From the NCBI GenBank assembly GCA_900491605.1, contig UESW01005006.1:124001-188000 (forward strand): a DNA stretch of 64,000 bases, in the 5' to 3' direction. The stretch comes from Calamus simplicifolius. Its lineage: Eukaryota; Streptophyta; Magnoliopsida; Arecales; Arecaceae. Both the position numbers and the translations under genes were made by a program. Position 1 is the first letter of the stretch. Each line of letters begins with the position of its first letter. Shown piece by piece: positions 24,144-34,706 of this stretch. Below the pieces are notes generated by a model. That model was not told the origin of the DNA. It did not search any database and was given only the letters and a program-made list of their open reading frames with translations.

Positions 24144-24351
24144 GCCCGCATTTGCGAAGAGGGAAGGATCCTGAACTCTAACCCATAAGCTTTTTTCTGT
24201 GAAGCTAACTCTTGTCTGTTCCCGAGTTACTGACTTGAGCGTCGGAGGGTCCCCACTGGAGCATCCGGTCTCCGAAGACTTTTCTTGTAGGAATCCGGCG
24301 AGGAGGATCTTCATTTTTTCGGTATTTGCAGAAAGTAACTTGGTGCCAACA

Positions 24352-25104
24352 GTACCCATCCTAATTAACTTAGACATCACTGTCACTATTAATTAGGATA
24401 ACAATTGAGTAAAGAACAATTATAAATGTATTCCTAGTTAAACTATGGCTTGCAATGAATTGGCAATCTTCTATTAGATGTGATACCAAGCACGGAAGGA
24501 CCAGTTTTTGCAGCAAGGGAATAAAATGAGTTTAAAGGATTAGTTGTAAGTGTTTGTATTTAAGATAGGCTTGTAGCAACTTAACATCTCAACCAAAAAA
24601 GAATGAGTCAAAAAGGTACTATTTAAGTTCAATGATCTTCTATAGGTACCTAAGTTTTACCAATGCATAGCTAACATGAGATAAAATACACATTAGCACG
24701 GACTCTTACTTACCTACCCATTTTATGTTAGGGTCCAAATCTAAATCAAATTACAAACATATAAGCCTATCTACAAAATCCTCTAGTCTACATGGACTAT
24801 AAATTAGGTTCATTTGATACCATTTGTAATTATCAAAACCTTATCAAAAAAGCTAAACAAGAAAGTATTATTTGGATACCTTGATCCTATATAAGCACCC
24901 AAAATTTACTTAATATTTTGCCAATATGAATTAAATATGTGCCAACACTAGCCCTCGCATTACAACTCATGATATCCTATGTAATTTTAATAGAGCTATC
25001 AAACTCAATCCAAATTTTGACTCGATCCATATTTGATTACTTATCTATTATATAGTATTATCTATCTTACTTTTCTTATAAGATTAGTAGTTGTATTATG
25101 AATT
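24352..25104. repeat. Duplicated segment, copy A
   Basis: 753 bp near-identical to 27635-28405 in the same orientation. It begins exactly at the edge of the Tat-A LTR, so its left part was separated by that insertion. Copy B has about 20 extra bases near 28005-28030. No coding sequence or LTR features are seen. The same junction in copy B shows the site before Tat-A arrived. Confidence 0.9.
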
Positions 25105-25532
25105 ATTTAAATTATATGTAATAATATTATTTAATTTAAATAATATTATTACATATTATTTAAATTATTTAATTTTTTTGATCACTTGATGCATGGTTAT
25201 GATTTCCGATATATAAATATTTTACTAATAATAGGTAACATCCAATGGATTAGATTATCAATGTGGGATCTTTGTCATTCAAATTTAAACCTGATCATAT
25301 TTAAAGAAAAATCCTTTCTTATGTAGCCAAATCAATTTTTTTTAATATTGTTCCTTGATTCTATTTAGAGAGACATCTCATATTAGCATGTTTGAAATCT
25401 AATTAATTAGGATTAATGTTTCTTAATTGCAATGTTACAACATATTTATTTTCCTTTATTTCAAAATGAGCTTGCCTAATTATACAAATTTATCTTTCAT
25501 ACTAAACAAAATATATCGTAATATCTTTTAGG
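25105..25532. other. AT-rich noncoding DNA with a palindrome
   Basis: No gene seen. Around 25107-25170 is an AT-rich palindrome built from AATAATATTATTTAA and its complement. The stretch ends in a pyrimidine-rich run and TTTTAG, resembling a splice acceptor, directly before receptor-kinase coding sequence. Confidence 0.6.
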
Positions 25533-25944
25533 AAAAGCTTCCAAAGAGTCTGATGTCTACAACTTTGGAGTAATAATATTAGAAATTAGATGCGGTAGAA
25601 AGCCGATTGAAGCAAGGTGTGGTGAGATGAATTTGGTTGAGTCGGTTTGGGAACTCTATGAAAAACAAATGCTTTTGAATGCTGTGGATGAAAGGTTAGA
25701 GATGGATTTTGACAAGCAACAATTAGAGAATTTGATGGTTGTTGGGTTATGGTGTGCCCACCCGAATTATGAGTTAAGGCCATCAATAAGGCAAGCTATT
25801 AATGTTCTAAAATTTGATGCTCCACTGCCACTTTTATCACCTAACATGCCTGTTCCAATTTTTTTGCCACCTCCTCCAATTGATGTCTCTGATCTTTTCA
25901 GTAGCTGCACTAATACTCTAAACTCAATCAAGTCAGGAGAATGA
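25533..25944 (+). pseudogene. L-type lectin receptor-like kinase, C-terminal fragment
   Basis: About 137 codons matching the end of plant L-type lectin receptor kinases, membrane proteins that sense extracellular signals. It starts GKASKESDVYNFGVIILE (kinase subdomain IX; the family usually has YSFGV). It continues through LVESVWELYEKQMLL, VVGLWCAHPNYELRPSIRQA (subdomain XI) and the Pro-rich tail after LPLLSPNMPVP, with a stop at 25942-25944. The lectin domain, transmembrane segment, ATP-binding lobe and the catalytic HRD and DFG motifs are missing. No homologous coding sequence precedes it. The remaining frame is clean, so truncation may be recent, or it may be a last exon; the family is normally intronless, so I favour a truncated copy. 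Confidence 0.85.
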
Positions 25945-26035
25945 AGGGTGGTCAGCTTGCATGAAAAGATTTTAATATGATGCCATGTTATGTATTTGCA
26001 AGTCACATTTTGGTCTTACTATTTGATGTTTTGTA

Positions 26036-26295
26036 CACATTAAATTTGTGTGTTCTTGTTACATTATTCCTTGCTCTATCTCCTTCTCCTTGTAGTTGTA
26101 AAAGAAGCTAGATCAATATGGTTGCTTTCAACTTGATATGATAACAGAATTTTATTCAGTTATGGTTTACAAAATTAGATCGTTGGGGTTAAATTTCTAC
26201 GTAATTGAAACATGAAGGTTGATTGTGTGATAATTATACGTTACCAAATATTACATGTCAACTCCTTACTAATTACTTTAAATTAATTATAAAGA
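26036..26295. repeat. 3' flank shared with the inhibitor gene region
   Basis: About 260 bp similar to 31472-31714, downstream of the pectinesterase-inhibitor gene. The match resumes at 27271-27323 after the LINE, so the LINE interrupted this copy. It contains no coding sequence. Confidence 0.8.
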
Positions 26296-27270
26296 TATGT
26301 ATGATAGAGCAATAACTATTGTTAAAACAACAATAAAAGAAACTAGTTAGTTTTTAATTACCGTAGGTTTACATCAAGGATCTATCTTAAATCCATATCT
26401 TCTTGTATTAGTTATGGATGAATTAATCAAACATATTCAAGATGATATCTCATGGTGTATGTTATTTATGAATAATATAATATTGATAATGAAATTAAAT
26501 ATAGAGTAAATGCTAACCTAAAAATTTGGAGAGAAGCTTTAGAATCTAAAGGTTTCAAGATTAGTAGAACTAAAACTGAATACATAAAATATAATTTTAG
26601 TGAAAATAGAAATATAAATAAAAAAATAGTGAAAATTGCAAGCTAAGAGATATCAAGGAATAAAAAGTTTAGGTATTTGGGATCAATTATTTAGTAAGAA
26701 GGTAAAATAGGTAAAGAAGTGAATCATAAAGTTAAAGCATGATGGATTAAGTGAATGAGTGCTTCGAGACTATTGTATAATCGAAATTCGATGCATCCTA
26801 TTAAAATTGAAAAAAGAATTCTATAAAATCGTTATTAGGTCAGCTATGCTATATAGAAGAGAGTGTTAGGCAATACTAAAATAATATATGAATAAATTAA
26901 GTGTAATAGAAATGTGCAAGTTAAGATGAATATATAGTAAAACTTTAAAAGATAAAATTAAAAATAAACATATATGAGAAATAATAGAAGTAGCCTCAAT
27001 TAAAGATAAAATGAAAGAAAATCGATTATGGTGGTTTGAACATATACAACGAAGACCTTTAGATGCTCCAGTTAAAAAAAGTGATCTTTTAATAATCTAT
27101 GATAAAGATAGAGGTAGATATAAACCTAAATTAATATAGATAAAATAATTAAAAATATATAATTATTTATAATTTGAGTGTCGACTTAATCCTGAATAGA
27201 ACAGAGTGAAGGAAGCAGATTTATGTAGCTTACCCCATGTAGTTGGAAAAAGGCTTAGATGAGTTGAGTT
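26296..27270 (+). mobile_element. 5'-truncated LINE (non-LTR retrotransposon), decayed
   Basis: Reverse-transcriptase remnant of a plant LINE. Conserved phrases are readable with frameshifts: GLHQGSILNPYLLVLVMDEL, then CMLFMNNIILI where the catalytic FADD box would lie (both Asp lost), WREALESKGFKISRTKTEY, and near the end ENRLWWFEHIQRRPLDAPV. It closes with CCCATGTAGTTGGAAAAAGGC and a GATGAGTTGAGTTG tail, like the 3' ends of plant LINEs that terminate in simple repeats instead of poly(A). The 5' part with endonuclease is absent. Boundaries come from the uninterrupted paralogous sequence at 31714. Confidence 0.85.
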
Positions 27271-27634
27271 GAAAATTATACTTTGATCTCTCAACTTAAT
27301 TCAAGTTTCATTGAGACTCTCACTAATTTAAAAGGTGAATAAGATTAACTAATCCAAGATCACCAGGAACAAGCTCTGGTAATATATATATAAGGATAAC
27401 TAAAAGAATACAATTGATGAGAATAAATTTAAAGAGAAAAAGGGGAGTAATTTTATTTAAAAAGAAAACTTACTAAAGCTAGACCAAATTTCTTTGCTTT
27501 TACTCCAATAATACCTTACATAATTTCTCTCTAAAAATGTGCCTACGAAGAATTAGAGAACTCCACCTCGAGCATATCATAAAGACTTTTATATAAAGCT
27601 AACTTTTGCTCCAACTATCCAACCAAAAGAAGAG
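27271..27634. other. Noncoding DNA between LINE and duplicated segment B
   Basis: The first ~53 bp continue the flank repeat shared with 31714-31776. The remainder, to 27634, shows no coding sequence or repeat that I recognise. Confidence 0.55.
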
Positions 27635-28405
27635 GTACCCATCCTAAACTTAGACATCACTGTCACTATTAATTAGGATAACAATTGAATAAAGAACAAT
27701 AATAAATGTAATCCTAGTTAAACTATGGCTTGCAATGAATTGGCAATCTTCTATTCGATGGGATACCAAGCATGGAAGGACCAGCTTTTGCAGCAAGGGA
27801 ATAAAATGAGTTTAAAGGATTAGTTGTAAGTGTTTGTATTTAAGATAGGCTTGCAACAACTTAACATCTCAACCAAAAAATTTAAGTCAAAAAGGTACCA
27901 TTTAAGTTCATTGGTCTTCTATAGGTACCTAAGCTTTACCAATGCATAGCTAACATGAGATAAAATACACATTAGCACGGACTCTTGCTTACCTACCCAT
28001 TTTATGTTCCAGCATCCTTGTTAAGGCAAGGGTTCAAATCTAAATCAAATTACAAACATACAAGCCTATCTACAAAATCCTCTAGTCTACATGGACTATA
28101 AATTAGGTCCATTTGATACCATTTGTAATTATCAAAACCTTATAAAAAAAAGCTAGACAAGAAAATATTATTTGGATACCTTGATCCTATATAAGCACCC
28201 AAAATTTACTTAATATATTGCCAATGTGAATTAAATATGTGCTAACACTAGCCCTCACATTACAACTCATGATATCCTATGTGATTTTAATAGAGCTATC
28301 AAACTCAATCCAAATTTTGACTCGATCCATATTTGATTACTTATCTATTATATATAGTATTATCTATCTTACTTTTCTTATAAGATTAGTAGCTGTATTA
28401 TGAAT
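27635..28405. repeat. Duplicated segment, copy B
   Basis: 771 bp matching 24352-25104. Begins GTACCCATCCTAA and ends ...TGTATTATGAAT. It acts as the empty-site reference for the Tat-A insertion. The two copies lie about 3.28 kb apart and bracket the receptor-kinase fragment. Confidence 0.9.
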
Positions 28406-29632
28406 TTACATTACAGTACCAAATCTAAGGATATAATAAAACCAAGCTTTCTAAATCATGATCTCTACTTAGAACTCAAAGTCGATCAAAATTGCACCTG
28501 ATGACATTCCTATTGACAATGACCAATATTAAAACAATAAACAACATCATAGTATTACTCCCAAATAAGTAAATAAATAAAACAAAATAGCTTATCTTTA
28601 GGGGTCATTTAGTGAAAAATTAGAGACCTCCACAACTTAGGTAATTAATGTAGCTTTGTGGTAAATTTTTCTATCTTTCTCCCTCCTCCTCCTCCTCCTC
28701 CTTTTTGTTCCTTTTTAAATTTTTATTATTTCTTAATCATTATCAAAGCAAAGGGAAAAAGATTGGTGTTTTCGAATTTGAAGTAATGTTTTTATGGTGT
28801 TTTAAGAATTCAATGCATTTTCATTGCCATCATTTTTTAATTAACTTTTTGATGTCCTTTTTTAGTGCACTTCGAAATTTTCATGCCAATTGAAACCCGA
28901 AAAATGGGACCAAAAGAAGGCTAACATTCAAAGTGGGAACCCTAGTTCATTTCCATGGTAGAACAACTTAGGAATAATTAAATTTCAAAACCAATTAAGC
29001 ATTGTCATTCCCAAGTTTGGTAGAGCAACTTAGGAATAATTAAATATCAAAATAAATAAAGCATTGTCATTTCCAAAATTAATTGCTTCAAAGACAACCG
29101 AACCTAGGAGAACAATATTTAGGAGCATGTGCACATCAAGCATATTTTGAAACATCCAAGCCTTGCTCCGTGCAAAAATTTTGGATGGCCAACGTTCTAT
29201 GTGTCTTCGTAGGTTATGCATTTATTTAATTGGCTACATATGGGCCCACATTGAGATCAATGTTGAACTCCAATATGATGGCCAGAGTCTAGTGGGGCTA
29301 ACTACTAAAACCCAAGCTGGGGACAAGCCTAAATTTACTTCATCTAACAAAGGGCATCCTGCTCTACGTCGACAATGGAGAGAGACAGAGCGAGATGCTA
29401 GATCGGGACAAGGCCTAAAAGAAAGCCTGAAGTTCAAACTAAAGTTAAGCTAGCCTAATCCATGTGAGGCCCAAAGGCAACCCAAGCTCGACACAAAGAA
29501 CTTTCAAGCCCTAGGCGTGTAAATATTTCTCGAGCCTTTAATTCTTAGGTTGAGTCTCGACTTGTACCCCAAAAACAAGCTAAAACTTTTGTTTTGTTGT
29601 TGTCTTTTTTTTTTTTTTAGAATTGGATCTCG
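28406..29632. other. Noncoding stretch with a TCC microsatellite
   Basis: No gene supported. A (TCC)n run lies near 28681-28703 and a T-run near 29606-29618. The segment GGTAGA...ACTTAGGAATAATTAAAT occurs twice (near 28960 and 29020). Confidence 0.6.
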
Positions 29633-29637
29633 AAGTC

Positions 29638-30207
29638 TGTGAAGCCCCCTTTCAATAGTTTCACATTGAGAAATTAGGAATTGATTGAGTAGTTTATAAC
29701 CGGTTAAGCAAGAAGGACAAGGCACCAATTGGATCCCTTTTTTGGACTGTGGTGGCCCAAGTTGGTGTTGACCTTGTCCGTCTTGCTTTCTTGTAACGAA
29801 AAGGGCCAGTGGGCCCGGGTCGTTACAATAATGGTATCAGAGCCATGCACCAGTCGGAAGTGCAGAAGCTAAGTGCTACATAGGGCAAAGTGCTACATCC
29901 ATGGGGGATGGGAGCTACCTCTTAAACCTGTGGGGGCCACCTCTAGAATCCTGTCTGTCTGATGGTTTGTGATTAATTGCCCCTGACGACGAGGACGTCG
30001 TCCCTGTAAGGGGGTAGATTATGATGCCCCTTCCAATAGTCTCACATTGAAAAATTAGGAATTAATTGAGTGGTTTATAACCGGTTAAGCAAGAAGGACA
30101 AGGCACCAATTGGATCCCTTTTTGGACTGTGGTGGCCCAAGTTGGTATGGACCTTGTCCGTCTTGCTTTCTTGTAACGAAACGGGCCCGTGAGCCCGGAT
30201 AGTTACA
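29638..30207 (+). mobile_element. Complete TRIM (terminal-repeat retrotransposon in miniature)
   Basis: 570 bp with two LTRs of about 190 bp (29638-29827 and 30020-30207). A tRNA-Met primer-binding site TGGTATCAGAGCCA lies at 29832-29845. A polypurine tract AAGGGGGTAGA lies just before the right LTR. A 5-bp target duplication AAGTC is present at 29633-29637 and 30208-30212. There is no coding capacity in the ~190-bp internal part, so it must have moved with enzymes from another element. The right LTR starts TA instead of TG. The LTR ends share a GTTACA terminus. Confidence 0.93.
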
Positions 30208-30212
30208 AAGTC

Positions 30213-30615
30213 ATTTGAAGCTTATAGACCTAAAAGTATAGACAAATGGATATAGATAAAAGTGAACAAAGCTGAAAGAATGCAATGGTGAAAATTAGGA
30301 TCTGAAGGTTAGTTTTCAAGTTAATAGGAAATAATCTTTTTGTTACCAACTTGTTTTGAGTTGTTGAGCCAAGTAAAAAGGAAGCGATGGGAAAGTGTCT
30401 GTTCCACCAAACTGAGTCAAAAGTCTAGCTAAAATCTCGCCATCCACTACCACCACTCCTTATTACCAACGAGACAGATCATTTAGGTTCTTTCTAACCT
30501 TCGATACAAACTAACCATCTAGAATTTCTTTCGACCTTTTGTTTCCTACCTATTTGTGGTTGGCACCCTTTTAATAAAAGGACCTAGTGCAACGAACTAC
30601 AGAGCAACTCAAAAA
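30213..30615. other. Upstream region of the inhibitor gene
   Basis: About 400 bp of noncoding DNA between the TRIM and the putative TATA box. Presumably it holds the gene's proximal promoter; no specific elements are claimed. Confidence 0.5.
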
Positions 30616-30623
30616 TATTTAAA
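30616..30623 (+). promoter_or_regulatory. Possible TATA box of the inhibitor gene
   Basis: TATTTAAA about 80 bp before the likely ATG at 30704. The position suits a plant core promoter; no transcript data are available. Confidence 0.45.
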
Positions 30624-30683
30624 GCGCGCTTCCCTTGATTTCAAATCTCAAACAGTACTTTAGTTTTGTAGCATTTTTCCTTT

Positions 30684-31313
30684 TTGAAACGTCATCCTAG
30701 AAAATGGCTGCAAAGTTGTATATGCTTCTCCTCTCCTTTCTTCACAACTTTCATGGCGTTGGCATTATCTCCAACAACATCGAGTTCTACAAAGACATCA
30801 AACTCAACGGTGACATCAATCCAATCATATTGTGGGAATGCTGTGTATCCGAGATTATGCATCAAACTCTTCAAAAAGCATGCTAACACCAGCCACCCAA
30901 CCAACGCCACTCAACTTACCCAAATGACGATTGTCATCACCGTCAATCGTCTTCGTGGCCTCTCCAAGCATGTCTCATTGCTTGCGCGCAATGCCACTGG
31001 CTTGAAGGAGGTCGAAGCCTTGAAGGGTTGCAAGGATACACTAGGTGATGCGGCTAAAGAGGCACGACGATCTGCAGCGGAGCTGGCCGAGCTAGAGTCT
31101 ATATTAATAACAAAGCCTAAGGTGGAGTCACTGGTGGTGAAGGCCCAAAAATATATGGGCAAAGCATTGATGGAGGAGGACTTATGTGCTGACAAGTTGA
31201 ATAAGATGGACAATGAGCCTACAAAGGATGACGTGAGCCGTCGGGTACGACAAGTCAAGCAACTTACTAGCAATTCTCTATCCCTTATTCCTTGTATCGC
31301 CAGAGACAACTGA
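30684..31313 (+). CDS. Pectin methylesterase/invertase inhibitor-like protein, frameshifted signal peptide
   Basis: A small secreted helical protein of the plant PMEI/invertase inhibitor family, which bind pectin methylesterases or invertases in the cell wall. The 209-residue open frame from 30684 holds the four family cysteines: Cys50 and Cys59 (eight residues between), Cys116 in ALKGCKDTL and Cys168 in EEDLCADKL. Length fits the family. The signal peptide is odd. The ATG at 30704, in another frame, gives MAAKLYMLLLSFL, a good hydrophobic start. The 30684 frame enters at TTFMALALSP, the expected end of the same signal. One extra or missing base around 30740 separates them. The gene is either newly broken, uses the poorer start at 30684, or the base is an error. 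Inhibitor versus invertase target cannot be told apart here. Confidence 0.75.
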   Translation: MKRHPRKWLQSCICFSSPFFTTFMALALSPTTSSSTKTSNSTVTSIQSYCGNAVYPRLCIKLFKKHANTSHPTNATQLTQMTIVITVNRLRGLSKHVSLLARNATGLKEVEALKGCKDTLGDAAKEARRSAAELAELESILITKPKVESLVVKAQKYMGKALMEEDLCADKLNKMDNEPTKDDVSRRVRQVKQLTSNSLSLIPCIARDN

Positions 31314-31471
31314 CCTTTGTCTGTGCTTACCATTGGATCATGGATGAAGGGGGATACATGTTGCCTATGTTATTGGCTAAACCATATGAAGTTCTACATC
31401 ATATGTGTCACATTAGAATGAAAAATCAGTGATTACAAATTTTACATTGTTAACTTATCTCAAAGTAAGTA

Positions 31472-31776
31472 ACACATTAAATTTGTGAGTTCTTGTTATC
31501 TCCTTCTTGCTGTAAGTGTAAAAGGAGTTAAATAAACATGATTGCTTTCAACTTGATATGATAAAAGAATTTTATTTGTTATAGTTTACAAGATTAGATA
31601 GTTGCAGTTTAAGTTTCAGCGTATTTAAACATGGAGGTTGATTATATGATAATTATATTTTGCCAAATGTTGCATCTCAACTCCTTACTAATAACTTTTA
31701 TTTAATTATAAAGAGAATTATACTATGATCTCTCAACTTAATTCAAGTTTCATTGAGACTCTCACTAATTTAAAAG
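31472..31776. repeat. Flank repeat shared with the receptor-kinase fragment region
   Basis: About 305 bp homologous to 26036-26295 plus 27271-27323. This copy is uninterrupted and marks where the LINE entered the other copy. Confidence 0.82.
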
Positions 31777-31777
31777 G

Positions 31778-32297
31778 TTTTAATTAGAGCTAGTTACTCA
31801 GCTATTTAGCTATTATCTAACTAGCTTGATCTTGCATTTTTCTTCTTCAATAATAAAAAAATAAATAATTTTATTGTTAAATATAAAAATATTTATAAAT
31901 AATAAGCCAAGAAAAATGTTATTATTTTCTCATCATTCTTGACTTTTTAATATAATGGTCAATAAGTACTATCCTAATAGTCAATTTCTTATCTTAAAAA
32001 AATTTAAATTAAATAAAGTTTTGACAAAAATTTTATTACATTATAATGAAACTTCACTAAAAATTATTATTCATTAACAATAATAACGATAAAAACAATG
32101 GCTAAGCCTTAATTTCAAATTAGTTAGAGTTTCCAATATAAATTCATTTTTTTTAAGCCATATCTTTTTTAAAATATAAATATTAATCATTTCTTATTAC
32201 TTCTTTGTATAATATGTGTTTAGTTTATTTCTATCTTTTTCTATATATAACACACATAGAGATAGGCTTGGTTATATTTGAATGTATCCAAATCTAT

Positions 32298-32331
<34 letters not shown>

Positions 32332-32748
32332 CAAATGTCTAAACTATTTAAGTTATTTTTTTTTATTTAAAATGTTTTAATTAGAGCTAGTTGCTCAATT
32401 GTTTAGCTATTAATCTAACAAACTTGGTCTTGCATTTTCATTCTTTAGCAATAAAAAATAATAAATAATTTTAATGCTAAATATAAAAAGAGTTGATAAA
32501 TAACAAGCCAAAAAAATGTCATTATTTTTTTATTATCCTCGACTTTTAATACAATGGTCAATAACTACTATCCTAATAGTCAAATTCTTATCTTAAATAA
32601 ATTTAATTTAAATCAAGTTTTGACAATATTTTTATTCCATTACAATGAAACTTCAAAATTATTATTCATTAGCAATAATAATGATAAAAATAATGACTAA
32701 GTCTTAATTTTAAATTAGCTGGAGTTGGCAACATGAATTTTTTTAAAA
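31778..32748. repeat. Tandem duplication with 597-bp spacing
   Basis: A ~375-bp AT-rich segment starting TTTTAATTAGAGCTAGTT occurs at 31778-32152 and again at 32375-32748, diverged by substitutions and small indels. No coding sequence. The gap between holds a TA microsatellite. Confidence 0.85.
32300..32329. repeat. (TA)n microsatellite
   Basis: About 15 TA dinucleotides in a row within the duplicated region. Confidence 0.95.
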
Positions 32749-33438
32749 TTTTAGAAAGAATAGCTAAACCGTTTTTTTTTCAACAAAAGAGTGGCATAAC
32801 TAGAATTTTAGAGTAAAAAAAAAAGAATAAAAGAAAATGGTAAAAATACATGCAGTTAGAACTACAAGTCAATTGGGTCAGCCAGCCTATGTACTTCAAT
32901 ACGAAATCGATCCAAAATAATCTAGTTCAATTTGAACCGATTAACCAAAGTTATTTGGATGAAGATTGGATTGTGAGATATATTTGATTTTAAATATAAA
33001 TTGAACGTGAATTACTAAATTCACAATTCAAACCTTCGTGACTCAAGCCTAAACCAATCCAAACAAACTAAACTTAGGGACAAGTTTAACATAGTCATAA
33101 TTTATATTATTTACTATATATTATATAACTATTGATCAAATTATAAAATATAAAGTTGCAAGCTATCCAAGCTAGTAAAGTTTACCATTGCTCTTGCAGA
33201 ATAATTTGTGCGTAAACCTAAGTAGCACTAAGATTTGAGAGCTTAGGAGTAATTATATATGAAAATTATCCTTGGGTTGCCATTTTCTATGGGCCTTTTT
33301 CTATCTTTTTCTTTTTATTAAAAAAAACTTACATGGAATATAATATAATGTCTCCAAATTGATTATTTTTTTTTATAAAATATATTTGCAAGCTAATTAA
33401 TTAGGTAAGCAATTTAAATATGGTTATCATATTTGTTA
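32749..33438. other. AT-rich noncoding DNA
   Basis: No gene, repeat or element recognised by reading. Several A and T runs. Confidence 0.5.
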
Positions 33439-34706
33439 AAATCTGATGCGTGTCGTAGCGCAACGATTAAAACACCCTTAGTTTCACTAATAGAGTAGTG
33501 AGAGTAAGGGATCGAATCCGACTTTAATGGTTATTTTGAATTAAAATTAGAATTTAAATAAATAAATAATAAGAATAATTAAGATATGATCTATCTTAAT
33601 GAGCATGGCCCGTACCGTAGATCACGGCCGTCCCTTCTAAGAATAGACTAGTCAAGAATTATTTTCATTTAAAAAATTTATTAAGAATTAAATATAAATA
33701 AATATTTTATTTTAAAGCATCCAAAGAATACATTAAAAATTAAAACTAAAAAAAAATCTTCTTTCCTGACATCAAGAAGGCAATAGCATCAAGAAGGCAA
33801 TAGCAGCTTTGGATATGCTTCCAAACCGAACTCCCTAGGATCCTTGCTTCCTGAATCAGACCAGCGCCTCTCAGAACTCAGAACCGAGGGAACGTCTTCC
33901 TGGACTCCGAGCGCACGATCACCTCACGAACACCTCTCCTTCTTCTTCTATTCGGAGTTGATCTCACATCTGACCAGCCAGAGCTATTTATAAATGCTCA
34001 TATGTGGAGAGGATGCAAAGAAACGCTGAGAAATCATGGAGAGATCATGCCTCTCTCTTTCCATACCAGACACCTGGATGCAGAAATAATGCGGCTTCCT
34101 AATTGTTTCAGATCTGATTCGAAGCCCGAACGGATGCAAAGAGATTGAGATGATTTGTTTGCGTGATCCATAAACGCGGAGAAGATGTGGAGAGATCATG
34201 AACGTCCATATCAGATGCTCGATTTCTTTGCGTGTTTCACGAATACGGAGAGAATGCGCTGATTTCCTTCAAATGTGAGATTCTTTCCCGATTTGGCATC
34301 GAACGAAACGTGAAAGATTTCGGAGAGATAACAAACGATTCTCTTTCTAATTTGAGAGTATTCAATCCAATTTATTTCCTGATTGGTTGGCGGAGTGATG
34401 GGATAGGAAGGGAAGAAAAATCAAAAGAGAAAAACGAATATATGAAAACCGCGATTGAACTCGATAATGGTTTACCGAGTTTGTTTTGAGATGCGTGCAG
34501 ATAAAGATAAATCCTTGTAAATTTAATTTCGAGCTCATTTTAAGTCCGATTTAAGTGTCGTTGGACTCTTGAAATCAAGCTCTTTAAGTTAATGAGGTTT
34601 TACTAAAATATTATATAAAATATTTAAATATTAAATAATAATATGTACTTTAACTTATTAATCAATAGGTTTATGATGATTATTTGCGTTTATCGTTCTC
34701 AATCCA
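33439..34706 (+). mobile_element. Possible solo LTR or nonautonomous LTR fragment
   Basis: Starts TGATGCGTGTCGTAGCGC and continues with GTAGTGAGAGTAAGGGATCGAATCC-like text that I associate with plant LTR repeats (recollection, not a database match). A TATA-like CTATTTATAAATG lies near 33985, and a 17-bp direct duplication ATCAAGAAGGCAATAGC near 33768-33801. The right edge is uncertain and I found no target duplication. It could equally be old noncoding DNA. Confidence 0.3.

Larger units (their letters stand above)
8385..24351 (+). mobile_element. Tat-A: Ty3/gypsy element, 3' portion, host of Copia-1 and Copia-2
   Basis: The 3' half of a gypsy element on the + strand: integrase remnant, 126-bp tandem array, an antisense gene, polypurine tract and 3' LTR (23160-24351). 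Tandem arrays and an antisense ORF between integrase and the 3' LTR are known for the Tat lineage (Grande, Retand), so I assign it there by inference. The 5' part lies left of Copia-1, outside the window. The insertion site is confirmed by an undisturbed copy of the flanking DNA at 27635, which reads GTACCCATCC without a break. Confidence 0.85.
23160..24351 (+). repeat. 3' LTR of Tat-A
   Basis: 1192 bp starting TG at 23160 after the polypurine tract and ending CCAACA at 24351. The right edge is fixed by a paralogous uninterrupted flank at 27635 that contains GTACCCATCC. The LTR contains a short-unit tandem repeat (23217-23645) in its U3 part and a TATA box at 24137. The partner LTR is outside the window, so the 5-bp duplication GTACC cannot be confirmed on the other side. 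Confidence 0.82.

Noticed and set aside
24352..28405. The two 0.76-kb copies as LTRs of one element carrying the kinase fragment
   Set aside because: No TG...CA ends, primer-binding site, polypurine tract or target duplication at their borders.
29163..29453. 96-residue open frame near 29.3 kb
   Set aside because: No family resemblance, and an equally long frame overlaps on the other strand.
29638..30207. TRIM as a Cassandra element
   Set aside because: No convincing 5S rRNA promoter boxes in the LTR; only a weak GGTTAAGC phrase.
34232..34489. 85-residue open frame
   Set aside because: No recognisable domain; lies in a possible LTR-like repeat.
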